Source: Bullera alba (taxonomy: Eukaryota; Basidiomycota; Tremellomycetes; Tremellales; Bulleraceae). Taken from it: DNA of 64,000 bases. The notes below the pieces were generated by a model. That model was not told the DNA's origin, did no database searches, and saw nothing but the letters and a program-made list of their open reading frames with translations. Location: contig BCIX01000002.1 in assembly GCA_001600095.1 (NCBI GenBank), positions 2,666,001 to 2,730,000 of the forward strand. The letters run 5' to 3'. Made by a program: the position numbers and the translations under genes. Positions 12,400-23,287 of the stretch are shown piece by piece. Position 1 is the stretch's first letter, and each line of letters opens with the position of its first letter.

Positions 12400-13759
12400 T
12401 TACTCTCCTCTTGCTCGCCTACCCCTTCCCAGAGTTCCCTGCATCCTGGCCCAGTCGCTATCAATCTCCAATTGACTCGCGCTCTCCATCCTCTTCAACT
12501 CGGCCAAACTCTTGCCGAGGACCCAATGTCCACCCGTGCCAGCGGCTCGTTTACCACCGACAGACACTGGAGCCTGTTGTCCACTAGCTATAGCCAATGC
12601 GGTCAACGTGCCCGGTGCCGCTGGAATGTCCTTGCTAGGTCCGTCTCCGATACCATTATGGGTGATGTCCGCTTTACCCCTTGGACCCCTCTTGCCAGCT
12701 TGAGCGGGATGTGGAATAGCACCAGTGTGCGCGGGAACCACGGCCAGGGATAGTGATTGAGAGGCGAGGATATCGTCGATAGGGATTTGGGCCAGTGCGG
12801 GAGCCAGCATTGTGTGTAACAACAGGTCATTCGTTTTGATGCCATTGGGCGTCGCGTGGGGAGATGCCGATTTGGCTTTTGCAGCATTGTACGGATGGGT
12901 CCAGTTGGTGTGTGAGTGTGATGAAGGGGCAACAAGTGATCGGAAGGTCGTCCGGCGTGAGGGTCTTGGTCGCATTTGAGCCTCGAGCAGGGTTTCTGTA
13001 GGGTAATGTCAGCTCATCCACGCAGTCCTTGTTTCTCGCCTCGATAGCTCACCTGACACGACATCACCGCCTTCTTTTTCCTCTCGTAGCTTTCGCCGTC
13101 TGTCCTCGATGGCGCTGAGAAGCCTCTGCCTGACTTGGTCCCTCGCATCCCAGTATTGCGCCTCTATTGTCTCCCTCTCGCTCTCGTACATGCGCTTAGC
13201 TTGTCCTGATCTGTGAAGGGTGTCAGCTACCGACGACAAGGAAGAAGATCAGCTACCCACTTGTATTGGTATTGCACCTCGGCGCTCTCGATCAAAGCGT
13301 CTCTCTCGATAGTGTGCGGGTATAGCCGTAGGAGGTACTGTGCCGATGTGGGTGGTTGAACGTTAACCGCTTTGTTCTCATTGTGGAACTCTTTGTACAT
13401 TGTCGAGAATTTCCTGTCAGAGTGTCAGCTCTCCGCCCTCGGATTTTCGTCGTTTCATATCGGTGTTAGCTGGTCCTTCCTGCTCGGCGTCCACAGCCGC
13501 CTTCCCCACGCGCTGGCTCCAGGAGCTAGGCGGTAGCTTCCTATGTCAAGTGCTCGACCGACACTACTCACTCGTCTCTGTTTCTCAGACTCTCGTCATG
13601 GAGCATCTCTATCTTGTTCACGGTCTCCCTCCTCTTCCTGTCCCGCTTCGACTCGAGGTGTTGGGGCGGGATGATGGTCGGGCCCCATTTGGCGTCTGGA
13701 TGCGGCAAGCTCGATGGTCCGCCCGCTCCAAACCCGGCAGTGAAGCCAGGTCGTGCCAT
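12400..13759 (-). CDS. Sds3-like subunit of an Rpd3-type histone deacetylase complex
   Basis: Member of the Sds3/Dep1/BRMS1 family, structural subunits of the Sin3-Rpd3 deacetylase (family knowledge). About 364 aa from exons 13759-13572, 13413-13261, 13210-13053, 12995-12400. The family coiled-coil region runs from residue ~45 to ~165: KRDRKRRETVNKIEMLHDE, KFSTMYKEFHNEN, ALIESAEVQYQYK, AKRMYESERETIEAQYWDA, RLLSAIEDRRRKLREEK. The C-terminal half is Ala/Pro/Ser-rich and ends with AELKRMESASQLEIDSDW. The first intron (13571-13414, 158 nt) is about three times the local norm and contains an acceptor-like CATAG followed by an open frame, so a skipped or alternative small exon is possible. Divergent from SFT2, 315 bases apart. 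Confidence 0.8.
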
Positions 13760-14074
13760 GGTGAAGGTGTCGCTAGGTATAATACTTCCGGCGGTTGCAG
13801 TGATCTACGAGTAATGTGCTTCTCGATGTCCTGTCAATGGAGAGGTAGAGAGGTGAGTGAGCTAGATGTGACTCTGGCTGACCCGGCTATCCGCGTCAAA
13901 ACAGTGCAGGCTGGGTGATATTTTTGATTCCGCACCCCACCTGACATCCACGTGGCAGCCAACCGGCACCGACGACCGTCACCACCACCGCTGCTATCGA
14001 TTATGTGTGTTGACGTCTGACGATATGGTCGACTAGTAGGCCGAACGAGTAACCACACAAAGCGCTCACTCGGC
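13760..14074. other. Divergent promoter region
   Basis: Separates the Sds3-like gene (minus) and SFT2 (plus); presumably a shared promoter. No repeat or other gene seen. Confidence 0.5.
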
Positions 14075-14967
14075 ATGTCGGCTGGAGCGCAACAATCATT
14101 CCGATCCCAATTATCAGGATTCCGATGGGCCAATTCGGTTCAGGATGACTCTGCACCTGCTGCCCAAACCAACGACACTGCCTTCTCGAGAGCTTGGACC
14201 GGGCTGTCGGGATATATACCGCTGAGAAATGAGGGGAGGAGTCAGGAGGAAGAGGCATACTTTGCTCTATCAGTGAGTCCATGCTCTTGATCCAGCTGCC
14301 GCACACGGAGACAATTAGCTGACAGCGTTGCAGCGGTGGGAGCGGTTTCTAGGCTTTTTAGCATGTTGCGCGGGTGGAATGGCCTGTTTCGGCATAGCCT
14401 TCCTCTTCCTCCCCCTCCGTGAGCTCAACATCCAGATACGGTGCCGAGCGAGCTCTGACTTGAGCTGTAGTGGCTGTCAAGCCGAGAAAGTTCGCATTGG
14501 CATTCACGCTAGGATCGTTCTTGTTCATGTTGGGCTTCGCCATCTTACATGGTCCTTGGAACCGTGAGCTTGCAGCTGGTGTGCTTGTGCGTGAAATTTC
14601 GCTGAAATGGGATGGCCAGATGTCAAACACATCTTCTCGGCGGAACGACTGCCATTCTCATTAGCCTACTTTGGGTCATTGGGCTTGACCCTTTTCTTCG
14701 CTATTGGCGTGAGTGACAGTCCTTTGCCGACTTGTATTCTAGAAACTGATAATTGGATCTTCGCAGATTCGTTCGACAATAGGGACGATCGTGGCAGCAA
14801 TAGTACAGGTGAGCCAGATCCGCATAAAGCCGCGGACTTCGCTCACACAGCTCTAGGTGGTCGCATTGTTGTCCTATGTCGCGGCGTACTTCCCTGGTGG
14901 AATTACGACGTTGCGTTTCGGTGGTCAGATGGCCCTCAGGGGCGCTGGAAGTTTGTTACCCATATAA
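14075..14967 (+). CDS. SFT2: SFT2-type vesicle transport membrane protein
   Basis: Small four-span Golgi membrane protein implicated in endosome-to-Golgi fusion (family knowledge). 205 aa from six exons: 14075-14272, 14334-14418, 14471-14563, 14620-14708, 14767-14808, 14857-14967; TAA at 14965-14967. Seen: hydrophilic N-terminus ending with EEEAYFALS; RWERFLGFLACCAGGMACFG as the first span; PRKFALAFTLGSFLFMLGFA as the second; HGPWNHVKHIFSAERLPFS, the conserved loop; then LAYFGSLGLTLFFAIG and an IGTIVAAIVQVVALLSYVAA span. The C-terminus is MALRGAGSLLPI. Length matches the family (about 200-220 aa). Converges on the next gene with only 110 bases between. Confidence 0.93.
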
Positions 14968-15077
14968 TGCATGTAAGCCTCGGCCCTCGCGAAGAAGAAC
15001 TAATTATGGAAGAGCCGAGCGTCAAGGAAAATGTAGCTAAGTCACATACTGATATCACCTCACTGCTGAGCGAAACG

Positions 15078-17229
15078 CTACTGAGGCCATCTGTCCTCCG
15101 TAGCCTCTTTTGGGTACGCGTATGGCTGCCCTTGGAGGCCGTCTTGAGAACCAGGAGGCGGCTCGGGGTACGAGTATGACTGGTATCCTGAGCTCAGTGG
15201 CAGAGGTGCCATCAATGCCGGAGTCTCGAATGCCGATCCCGAAAGCCCAGTATCCCCATGACCAAATTGGTTCAGCGACGAACGGTCCAAGCCATCCGTG
15301 GGTTGCGGGTACGCAGATTGCTGGTCCTCGTGCATGAACCCCTGGGGGTTGTGGAATCCACTGTAGGATATGCCACCTTGTTCGAGTGGATTTTCGAACC
15401 TCACGCTCCTTGTCGGCGTTGGGAAGGGATTCCATCGAGGGTCATCGCGCAGACTTGACAGGCTAGGGAGTTGGACAGGATTTTCCCGTCCTGCTGCCAT
15501 GGTCGGGTAAGTCGTCATGGGGTTCATGCCCATCGCAAGAGCTTGTGCCGAGCTGGGGTAAGATGGCTGGTTGTACTGACTGGACTGATTATCAGTGGGC
15601 TGCCCGTATCCAGCCGCCCAGCTGCCTCTGACCCCAGGATAAGTAGCTTGAAGGTGTGGCATTTCACCCATCCCGGGGTTGATGTTCCAGTCTTGCTGGT
15701 TCCCAAATGACTGCGAGGGAGCTGTGGGCATTTGGGAGAATGGACTCGCGCCGACTGATTCAATGGTTTGCTTAGGAGGCGGAAGCGCTCTGGCCATTCG
15801 ACTACCATGAGACCACTCGATATCGCTGATCCACGTACCATCGTAGCGCGGAAGCTCGAGAGATTGTTGGGTTGCTAGCTGGTCCAAATGGGCCGAAAGC
15901 TCCGAAGACGCTGGTTCCACGGTGTTTCTGCCTGACTTTGCCGATACCGAGAGTCCCTTCTTGGGGTTGCCAGGCAAGGAGGCCAAGGTCGCGGACTTGA
16001 AGCTTGCTGAGACGAGTGGGTCCACGACAATACCTCCGAAAACTCGCAAAAGACCTTCTTTGGGCTTATGATCCACGCCCTTGTAATTGACAACGTAGCA
16101 ATCTGTCCCGGCAGAGAGTTGTTGTTTGGTGGTCCATGCGCCCAGGGCGGTGGCTCCGTCTGTTAGCTCTCCTGGGATGCAAGCAGAAGCACCCTCAGTG
16201 TCTTGCTTTTTCGTGGCGTCAGTGCCACCCTTGCTGGAATTTTTGCTGACGCTTTTACGTCGCTTTGAACTGGACTTGCCGGCCGTACTGGCCTTACTGT
16301 TGATCAGGCCAGACACCAGCTCGCGAGGCAATCCCGTTCGCATGCGTCGTTCGTACATTACATCTTCCAAATCCACCGTTGCGTTTGTACCCATGCCGAG
16401 AGTGGGTTGCTTGTTCACGCTTGGATTTGCTGCGGTCGCGTACTCGCCTTGAGTCGTTTTCTTTGTCGGCTTGCGCGCATCGTATTTTTGCTTCTCGGTT
16501 AGTATGTCTGACATCCAGTAGACCCTGCGGTAACCGCTGCGCTGGAGGCCCTGTGCAGTAGGTTCCACTGAAGTGTCTGGGTCTTGACTGTACTCTTTGT
16601 CGGCGAGTTCTTCGAAGCGGTACCACTTTCCTTTTTCCTTGGTAATGAGGGCATATGCCATGCTTTCCAGATTAGCGTCGCTGCACTGAGTTCCGGATAC
16701 ATCAGCATCGCGGTCACAAATCACAATCAGAGTTCATATCCCATTTCTGAGAAAGCTTACTGATTGACACAGCAGTCTCGCAACGTGGACCGGTTTCTTC
16801 CCTGTCTCCTCGGACTGGCAGCATATCAGCGTCAAAGACTCAGAACATAGATGGTACGCCATGACATGTGGCCGTTGGTCTATCACCCACCAGCTGTAAG
16901 CCGCTTTGCTTGACACGCTCAGCATAGTCGCTTGGCAGATCACTGAGAGGTGACAATTCCGCTCCGTGAGCATGTCTACCGGTACCCTTGCCACCACAAG
17001 ATTGACCGCCGCCGACTCCGGCGACCTGATCGTGGTTTCCGATGCAGTCGCAGAGCTATGGGACGATCAGCATTTACTCGCGGGCTGCACCAAAGCAGAC
17101 TGGCAGGTCGAGCCTAATGGATCGATCACTCACCGTCCCGTTGACTCTGGTGCTCAACTCTGGCTTTGATCGTCCACTGCCAGGCTCGCGGTCTTCGCTG
17201 TCGGTTCTCTCGCGCTTCAGGTCGCTCAT
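15078..17229 (-). CDS. Unrecognised protein with Cys/His-rich N-terminus and Ser/Pro/Gln-rich tail
   Basis: About 640 aa from exons 17229-17134, 17055-16891, 16814-16761, 16685-15078; all joins keep frame. I do not recognise the family. The first 110 residues hold LCDCIGNHD, SCGGKGTGRHAHG, and LLCQSCSDAN: six Cys plus several His that could bind zinc, though the spacing matches no finger I know. Next comes a more ordered stretch, MAYALITKEKGKWYRFEELA and QRSGYRRVYWMSDILTEKQK, then a basic patch KRRKS. The remaining ~350 residues are low in complexity and rich in Ser, Pro, Gln, Tyr and Gly, as in many fungal transcription regulators. A nuclear regulatory role is only a guess. The start is chosen as the first ATG that keeps frame through three introns. 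Confidence 0.6.
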
Positions 17230-17835
17230 AGTGTCTGTCTTCAGCGAAGATGCGATGGTCGTGGCTGCTATGAGAGGTTAGTGAACAGCTGGACAAGTAG
17301 GGGTCTTGAATTTCAGTACAAGCTGAACAGACGAATGCCCCCCAACACAATCCGCGAAGCCCTCGAGAGACGATGAGGCATGACGGTATTGAAAACCAAC
17401 ATCCTTTCAAGTGGATCCCCGGGGAGGAAACCTTCGTCTGAAGGATTGACGTCGCGTTTCGCTTTGAAAGCTTTTCGACATCGCACCGATCGAAGGTCGT
17501 GTTGCGACATGTATCACATTGGCTCGCCGACGAGGAAGCGTCGCCCAAGCGAGCACGGTGAAACGCCAAACGCCAGTCGCTGTGACATGTGAAATTTGTG
17601 AGATCCAAGGTCCGCGACTGCGGCGAATTCGCCGCAGCACGTGACGCTGTGTCATCCTGGATGACAGACTCATCCTTTGTCTCTCGTCTCAATCTCCACC
17701 GTGCGAGAGACCTTGTCTTTAGTATCTAATTCTCTTCCGCGCTCATCTACCCTCATAATAACGACTTTCGGAAGAGGCATGAAGCAGCCTCTCGATATTC
17801 AAGCCGACGGTCGCCAAGTACCTAGAGAGGACGGG
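17230..17835. other. Intergenic between unknown gene and left LTR-like repeat
   Basis: Carries only overlapping short open frames with no family resemblance. Likely the promoter/5' UTR of the minus-strand gene starting at 17229. Confidence 0.45.
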
Positions 17836-18575
17836 TGTTACGACCTGTACCCGCGAAAGCCCAAAGGTCGGTGACAGGTGGACAACGACGGTGTAAGTAG
17901 CGTGCTCGGATAGTAGCGGATGGATACTATCACTTGACTGGCAAGGCCTGGTCGAGAACGAGGTGTGGCGAAGTGCGCTGAGTGACTTAGAGAGCTCGGA
18001 AGGATCTGAGGAGCGAGCGAAGTCAAGAGGGCTTTGAGAGAGTAACGATCTGATGAAATGATCCTTGGTAAGAAGGATCGAGCATGCACCAAGTCCAGCT
18101 ACTTATATAGACGATACGGACTGAGCCTCCTGGCTATACTATGGACTGGACTGCGGGTCTGCGGGTTGAAGGATTGGCAATAGCGAGCGAGGTCGCTGAG
18201 TGGAGCGGTGATCGAGGTCGCGATTGGTAAAGGTGTCTACCGGGGTAGCGACTGAAGTCGCTGTTGGCAAAGAGAGCGAGCGGGGTCACCGGGATGACTG
18301 GTGACCGAGGTGATGATTGATAATGCGAGTGAGAGAGGTCGCAATTGGCAGTTGGAGCGAGCGAGATCCGAGATCGCTATGGGCTTTGGTGTTGGAGCGA
18401 GCGAGGTCGCAGTTGGTAATTGGTGCGACCGAGATCGCTAGTGGTTTTGGTGGAGGAGTGAGCGAGGTCGCAATTGGTAATTGGTGCGACCGAGATCGCT
18501 CGTAGTCTTGGTATGCCGGATGTGGTGTGAGGCATTTGATCAGGGGTGAGGTCCGACGAGAGTCGGTACGTCACA
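17836..18575 (-). repeat. LTR-like repeat, left copy (solo LTR, minus orientation)
   Basis: Read on the minus strand it starts TGTGACGTACCGACTCTC and ends CAGGTCGTAACA, the TG...CA-type ends of a Ty3/gypsy-like LTR. It is plainly alignable along its length with the plus-strand repeat at 18683-19507: ACCTCACCC, CACATCCGGCATACCAAG, AGCCAGGAGGC, CAGTCCGTATCGTC, a TATATAAG box (18102-18109), TTGCCAGTCAAGTGATA, and CGACCTTTGGGCT occur in the same order. The 5' third holds internal near-tandem copies of a GCGACCTCGCTCGCT-like word (about 18180-18510). No internal retroelement coding region is seen, so it is called a solo LTR. No matching target-site duplication was found (flanks acggg and agctg). 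Confidence 0.7.
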
Positions 18576-18682
18576 AGCTGTGAAGTCGAAGGCTGCTCAT
18601 ATCATCGTATCGAGATTCGAGACGTTCGCGTTTGAAATTTCGCTCTGATTGTCTGAAGAGTGAAGAGTAGTAGTTCGCAACA
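18576..18682. other. Spacer between two head-to-head LTR-like repeats
   Basis: About 107 bases that are not clearly part of either repeat. They form the centre of a large imperfect palindrome made by the two inverted copies. Confidence 0.5.
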
Positions 18683-19507
18683 TGTAACGGCCCGACTCTC
18701 GCCGGACCTCACCCACATCAAACTACCGCACCACATCCGGCATACCAAGCCCACAACTACCTCGATAGCTTACTAACGACTACCATCGGACATCGATAGT
18801 CAACTACCGACTACCGGGCTACCCTCGACTATCATCTCCACGGCTAGCCACCATTGCCAATTGCGACTTGGGTAGCTAGCTACCTCGCTCGCTAGCTACC
18901 ATGACCAACCACGATCTCGGTCTCTCGCATTTCCAATCACTACCTCGGTAGCCAACTAACTCGTTCACTCGACTAGCCAACCATGCCTCCAGTCACCAGT
19001 ATACCTAGCTACTTCGATAGCTACCTACCTCGGTCGCGAACATTTCCAACTGCGACTTTGGTAGCTAGCTACCTCGGTAGTTATCGCCAATTCCTCGACT
19101 CCCAGACCTGCATATATACCAGTCCGTACTCCGTTGTATACGGTTAGCCAGGAGGCACAGTCCGTATCGTCTATATAAGCAAGCCTGTTCTCAGCATGCA
19201 TGATCACTCTTCCCAAGAATCCATCTCTCAAATCGTTACTTCCTCAAAGCCCTCTTGACTTTGCCTACTCAGTACTCACTGGACATTGAGTCATCATATC
19301 CTTCTGAGAGCTTCCAAACTCCAGTAACTCAGCACACTTCACCTCACCCCATTCTCGATCAGCCTTGCCAGTCAAGTGATACTGTGACAGTATACATCTG
19401 CTGCTATCCGTGTACGTCGGTCACACCATCGTTGTCCACTTGCCATCGACCTTTGGGCTCTCGCGTGTACTTTACAGTAATACAGTTTACAAATACAGGC
19501 CGTAATA
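18683..19507 (+). repeat. LTR-like repeat, right copy (plus orientation)
   Basis: Begins TGTAACGGCCCGACTCTC and ends near CAGGCCGTAATA. Same order of conserved blocks as the left copy, with TATATAAG at 19172-19179. Its 5' third is rich in a CTAGCTACCTCGGTAGC-like palindromic word (18740-19090), which differs from the repeated word of the left copy. Compared with the left copy it carries a short extra A/T-rich stretch before its end. The terminal CA is degraded (TA). No internal element follows it: the next feature is the Cys6 gene 70 bases downstream. Confidence 0.7.
19172..19179 (+). promoter_or_regulatory. TATA box inside right LTR
   Basis: TATATAAG within a block (TCCGTATCGTCTATATAAG) conserved in both LTR copies, pointing toward the Cys6 gene at 19578. 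Role as promoter is inferred from position and conservation. Confidence 0.5.
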
Positions 19508-19577
19508 TGTGAGCTCTTAGCGCATTCTCCAACTCACACCTCAGTCGTGCTGTATCGCACCAGGCATCCCTCCATAC

Positions 19578-20346
19578 GTGCTGACACATGCTGTTGGTCC
19601 CTCCAGCCACTTCAGCCCACACCCTATCACCTCACTATCCCCTCAAGACGAGCCTTACCCATCGTACGATATGACGCCGGTCAACAGCTCAGGCGCGGGC
19701 ACCAAGTCAACCACCCAAGGTTTCAGGAGGGCCTCTGCTAAGACACCGACTAAGGCACTTCTCCTTCCCCTTCCCGAGATCGACACTGTGAGTGCTCATG
19801 ATATCGCCATGCAAGCGTGCCTTTTGCAGCTTGAGTTGACCCCTCACCCGTCAGATCCCGACAGACATAAAGCGATGGCAGCGAGTGATATCCGACCTCG
19901 GCAAAGCCGTTGAACCCAAATGCGTTCGTTGCGCCAGCATCGTTGGTCGCCAAGCCCTGTGCACCACAATTGGCAATGGAAATCCATGCGTGCGGTGCTC
20001 GTACCTAGGTCACAGATGCTCCTTGCGTCAGGAGACCGCGTCATTGACTCGCCAGATGTCCAGGGTTACTGTGACTGAGACTGAGCAGAAGACCGGGAGG
20101 AAGAGCCCAGCGATACACCCAGTCAGCAGGCCAACCGACCACCCGATCGTCAACCTATCGGGCAGTACGGGCACTCCGACTGCTGGTGTCCGCTTTCAAG
20201 CGAGACTCGCAATCATCGAACAGCAACTGCGCGATTACCACTCTATCCTGGGGATGCTCAAGGCACAAGGCAATCCCGGAGCACAGGAAGTCCTGGAATC
20301 AGTGGCCGCTCTGAAGAAGATCAGGACTGACCTTCAGTCATTGTAG
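19578..20346 (+). CDS. Small Cys6 (Zn-cluster-like) protein
   Basis: About 233 aa from exons 19578-19787 and 19855-20346, or 202 aa if it starts at the Met at 19671 (same frame). The central motif CVRC...C...PCVRCSYLGHRC gives C-x2-C-x9-C-x8-C-x2-C-x6-C. It resembles the fungal Zn2Cys6 binuclear cluster but has wider spacing between the second, third and fourth Cys than the textbook domain. After a Ser/Pro linker there is a predicted coiled coil, RLAIIEQQLRDYHSILGML, as is common after Zn clusters for dimerisation. Basic residues (KRW, RQ) flank the Cys core. It begins 70 bases after an LTR-like repeat with its own TATA box, so it may be expressed from that LTR. DNA binding is inferred; it could also be a mobile-element-associated protein. 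Confidence 0.6.
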
Positions 20347-20747
20347 GAGTTGAGGCTGAGCTCCACCACACCGTAATGGGAATGAGGCTATGAGCCAGAA
20401 TCCAGATCGTATATGAGTCAATGGATTTAGGTAGATAACAAATCCGTCTAAGGGCATCAACCTATCGTAGTAGTAGAGTCCCATAGATGTGGACTGCACC
20501 AATGCACGGATAGCCTGAATACTCTCGTCTCTCATGCGTCCCCAAGCGACAGATGCGGCACTGCGTCGACGACTATGATTGCGCCTAGCTATCCCACGGT
20601 AAACATCAGCGGCGGTGTCCGCAATACGGACTCACTCATCAGGCCACTGCACCAACTCTCTGCAACCAAGCTTCGACCAAGCTGCAACTCAAGTGCAACT
20701 GCTAGCTGCCGTTGCCTGAATAACCCAGCATACGCAATCGAACAAGT
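20347..20747. other. Intergenic
   Basis: Between the Cys6 gene and MED4, same strand. No recognisable element; presumably 3' UTR and MED4 promoter. Confidence 0.5.
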
Positions 20748-21625
20748 ATGGCTATCACCATGGACCCGATCCCCTCATCATCTGGGGATTCAATCCCACC
20801 CCGCACGGCCATCTTGACTAAAGTCACGCAACAGACCGCACTTCTCAGTCAGCTCTTCACCTCACTCACCCAGCCGGCCACCGCCTCATCACCCTTCGCC
20901 CCGCCCATCCACCAAGCCTCGCTCGATCTATACTCTCAGATAGCTCGATCGGATGATGAGATCTCAAACCTGACTCGAGACGTCTGGGCGCATCAGAAAG
21001 CGTGGAAGGAGTTGGAGCGGAAGAAGAAGGAGGTCCAGGATTTAGATGCAAAAGTCCGGCAAATGATCATGGGCCTCGAGAAGAGTCGGAGGGAATTGGA
21101 GATATTGGTAGTGACTGGGAAAGAGGTCGAAGAGACGATTGACAGAGTGACCAAGAGTGAGTCCTGGCACAATCTCCCTAACTCGACATCGGTCTCTAGT
21201 ATATTGGAATCATGTTGACCTTTGCCAAAGATCCCCTGCCGGTACCGCAGATCCTGTCACACGCACGGGCGTTGGCGAAACACTCTTCGGCGCCCGTATC
21301 CCACCTCCTCTCAGACGTGGACAAGGCGCAGTATCAGCCCTGGCCGACGGAAACGGCAATGCGGGCCGGTATCCTGTTCCGAGAAGGCGGGGGCAGCATG
21401 TCCGGTCTCGGCGACATTGGCGTCATGGGCGAGGGTAAGTCCTTCAAGGTAGTGGGAGTGGATCTCGATCGTGAGCTGATGTCTTGGTGCACAGAGCAAG
21501 CGCAGAAACAATCACAGTATATGGACGTCGAGGATCACTATGTTCACCAAGAAGCACAGCCCAATGTCTCCCACGGCCATGTCTTCGATTTGGACCTCAA
21601 CTCGGACGACTCGGACGAAGGATAG
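20748..21625 (+). CDS. MED4: Mediator complex subunit 4
   Basis: Subunit of the Mediator middle module linking activators to RNA polymerase II (family knowledge). About 247 aa from exons 20748-21156, 21231-21434, 21495-21625. Seen: an N-terminal helical part (LLSQLFTSLT, IHQASLDLYSQIA, AWKELERKKKEVQDLDAKVR) and the MED4 signature PVPQILSHARALAKHSSAP followed by PWPTE and MRAGILF. The acidic C-terminus DLDLNSDDSDE is also typical. The first intron's acceptor is placed at 21230 (TTTGCCAAAG after a TTGACC branch site), because only this one restores the frame into NPLPVPQ. Length is close to fungal MED4. Confidence 0.9.
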
Positions 21626-21919
21626 CCCTAGCTGGACGACTTCAGTCAAAGAGGCATACTCTGAGCTCGAGATGCATGACACCTTGTTGTTCGGTATCAT
21701 CTATCGCACATCATACTCAACCATGATCCTAATAGCCACAAGGAGCACTTGAGTCCGCAGTGTTCTTGACCACGCCTGTCCAGCAGTTGAGGGCTATTGG
21801 GTACTCACAACTCATGGTCGTGGGCCACATATCTTTGGTCGACACGTACGCCTTTAGTCCACCTCTATTGTATAAAGAGCCTCTCCCTTTCAGCCCAGTC
21901 TCTAGCTTGACCGAGCTCC

Positions 21920-23287
21920 TCATCTCCGCTTCTTCGTACCTTCCGCGACAGCTTTATCGGTGGTATGGCTGGTGTTGTATTGCTCGATCATCTCGCTCAG
22001 CAAGACATCCTTCTCTGCCCATTGATTCTCGCACCACGTTTTGAGCTCGTCTTCTTGGATAGGCAGCTCGGCGATGGGCGTGCTAATAAGGATTGGTCCG
22101 CATCAGCAGCAGTTGCTAGGTATGCTGTAGAAATGACTCACCGTTTGACGTGAATGCGGAAGCCGTATCCCGCCCTGGCTATGTCGTCCTCTGAAAGCTG
22201 CTCCCCCATGGAAGGCACCCTGAGCCCATTCGCCAAAGGGGAGGTATACAAGAACGTCAGGTCGTACAGATATTTGACGTGCGAGTCCCTCAGACCTGTC
22301 ACTTATTCAGCACAACTCCCTTGATCTCCGAGGGCACTCACCTCGTATGGTGCTGACGAATCCCTTGGTCCGGGGGAATAAGAGGTGTTGGAGCTCTTTC
22401 TTCCCGTTCTTCCTGGCAAACGCTTGTGACTGCCAAGAGTCAGCCATTCCCACCCTTCCGATGCGACATGTAAGGGACCTCTCACCTCTAAGAGCTTCTT
22501 GTCGGTCCTCCTCGTTCCCTCGGGGTAGAGGATGATCCAGGCGGCATGCTCATTCTCCTTGATACGAGCGAAAGCAGAGCTGTGATAGGTCAGCTTGATA
22601 CACTTGGAAACGCTGAACTGTCGAGGATGTGGCTCACTCTATGAGCTTCTCGTCGTTTGCCCAGTTCCGAGAAACGAGAATCATGCCTATACGTTCCTTC
22701 CATCAGCTACATCAACCGAGAGAGGGGGAGTAGTCTCACCCAGAGCCCAGAACGCCCATCCGAATAGTGGGATCTGATACACAATCTCCCTTTTCACAAA
22801 GTATCGACATCGTCCTAGCATCCCCGCTCGGGAAGCCAACGCTTGGACTAGGTAGTAATCCGAGTATGAGAGGTGATTCTACCCCGTCCCTTGTTGTCAG
22901 CGAGTTTCTCCCTTCCCTCTCCGTTGCTTTGCCTGGGACCGCGTGGGGCCAACTGTTGATCAGAGAGGCGGCAGACTCACGGAAATCACCACGGCAGATT
23001 CCCCCGCTGGAATCTCATCGCCCGTTATGACCAGACTGGACTTTGCGTTCAATGTCCCCTCCCAGTGATTCTGCATGTACGCCCAGAACCATTCCCTACC
23101 AGCCGAACATCAATCAGCAACGAGCTCCCGGGCTGATACTGTCCTCTTACGCGGTATAGCTCGCGAAGCGCCATGCTAGGTCTTCGCTGAATGGCCTGAT
23201 GAGGAGTGATAGCAGAAGGCAGACATCCGCAGTTGATATGAGAACCACCAGAGCGATGAAGTGGGTGATGAAGCGAACAGACACCAT
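21920..23287 (-). CDS. Lysophospholipid acyltransferase (AGPAT/LCLAT type, PlsC domain)
   Basis: Membrane acyltransferase that adds an acyl chain to a lysophospholipid. About 312 aa from eight exons: 23287-23151, 23095-22981, 22878-22740, 22686-22638, 22579-22486, 22429-22342, 22295-22142, 22082-21920. Seen: N-terminal span ITHFIALVVLISTADVCLLL; motif I NHLSYSD (H-x4-D) near residue 85, interrupted exactly before Asn by an intron; IPLFGWAFWALGMI, block II; and LYPEGTR (motif III) near residue 168. The C-terminal phrase LKTWCENQWAEKDVLL resembles AGPAT3/4 and lysocardiolipin acyltransferases rather than the short Slc1 type. Exact substrate (lyso-PI, lyso-PA or lysocardiolipin) cannot be told. 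Ends with KKRR, a possible ER-retrieval tail. Confidence 0.88.

Noticed and set aside
17126..17692. 188-codon open frame on the minus strand overlapping the unknown gene's 5' region
   Set aside because: It overlaps the first exon of the gene starting at 17229 in another frame, has no recognisable motif, and is better explained as 5' UTR/promoter.
17836..19507. CRISPR-like appearance of regularly spaced short words
   Set aside because: Eukaryotic context; the words are imperfect, unevenly spaced, and belong to the LTR-like repeats.
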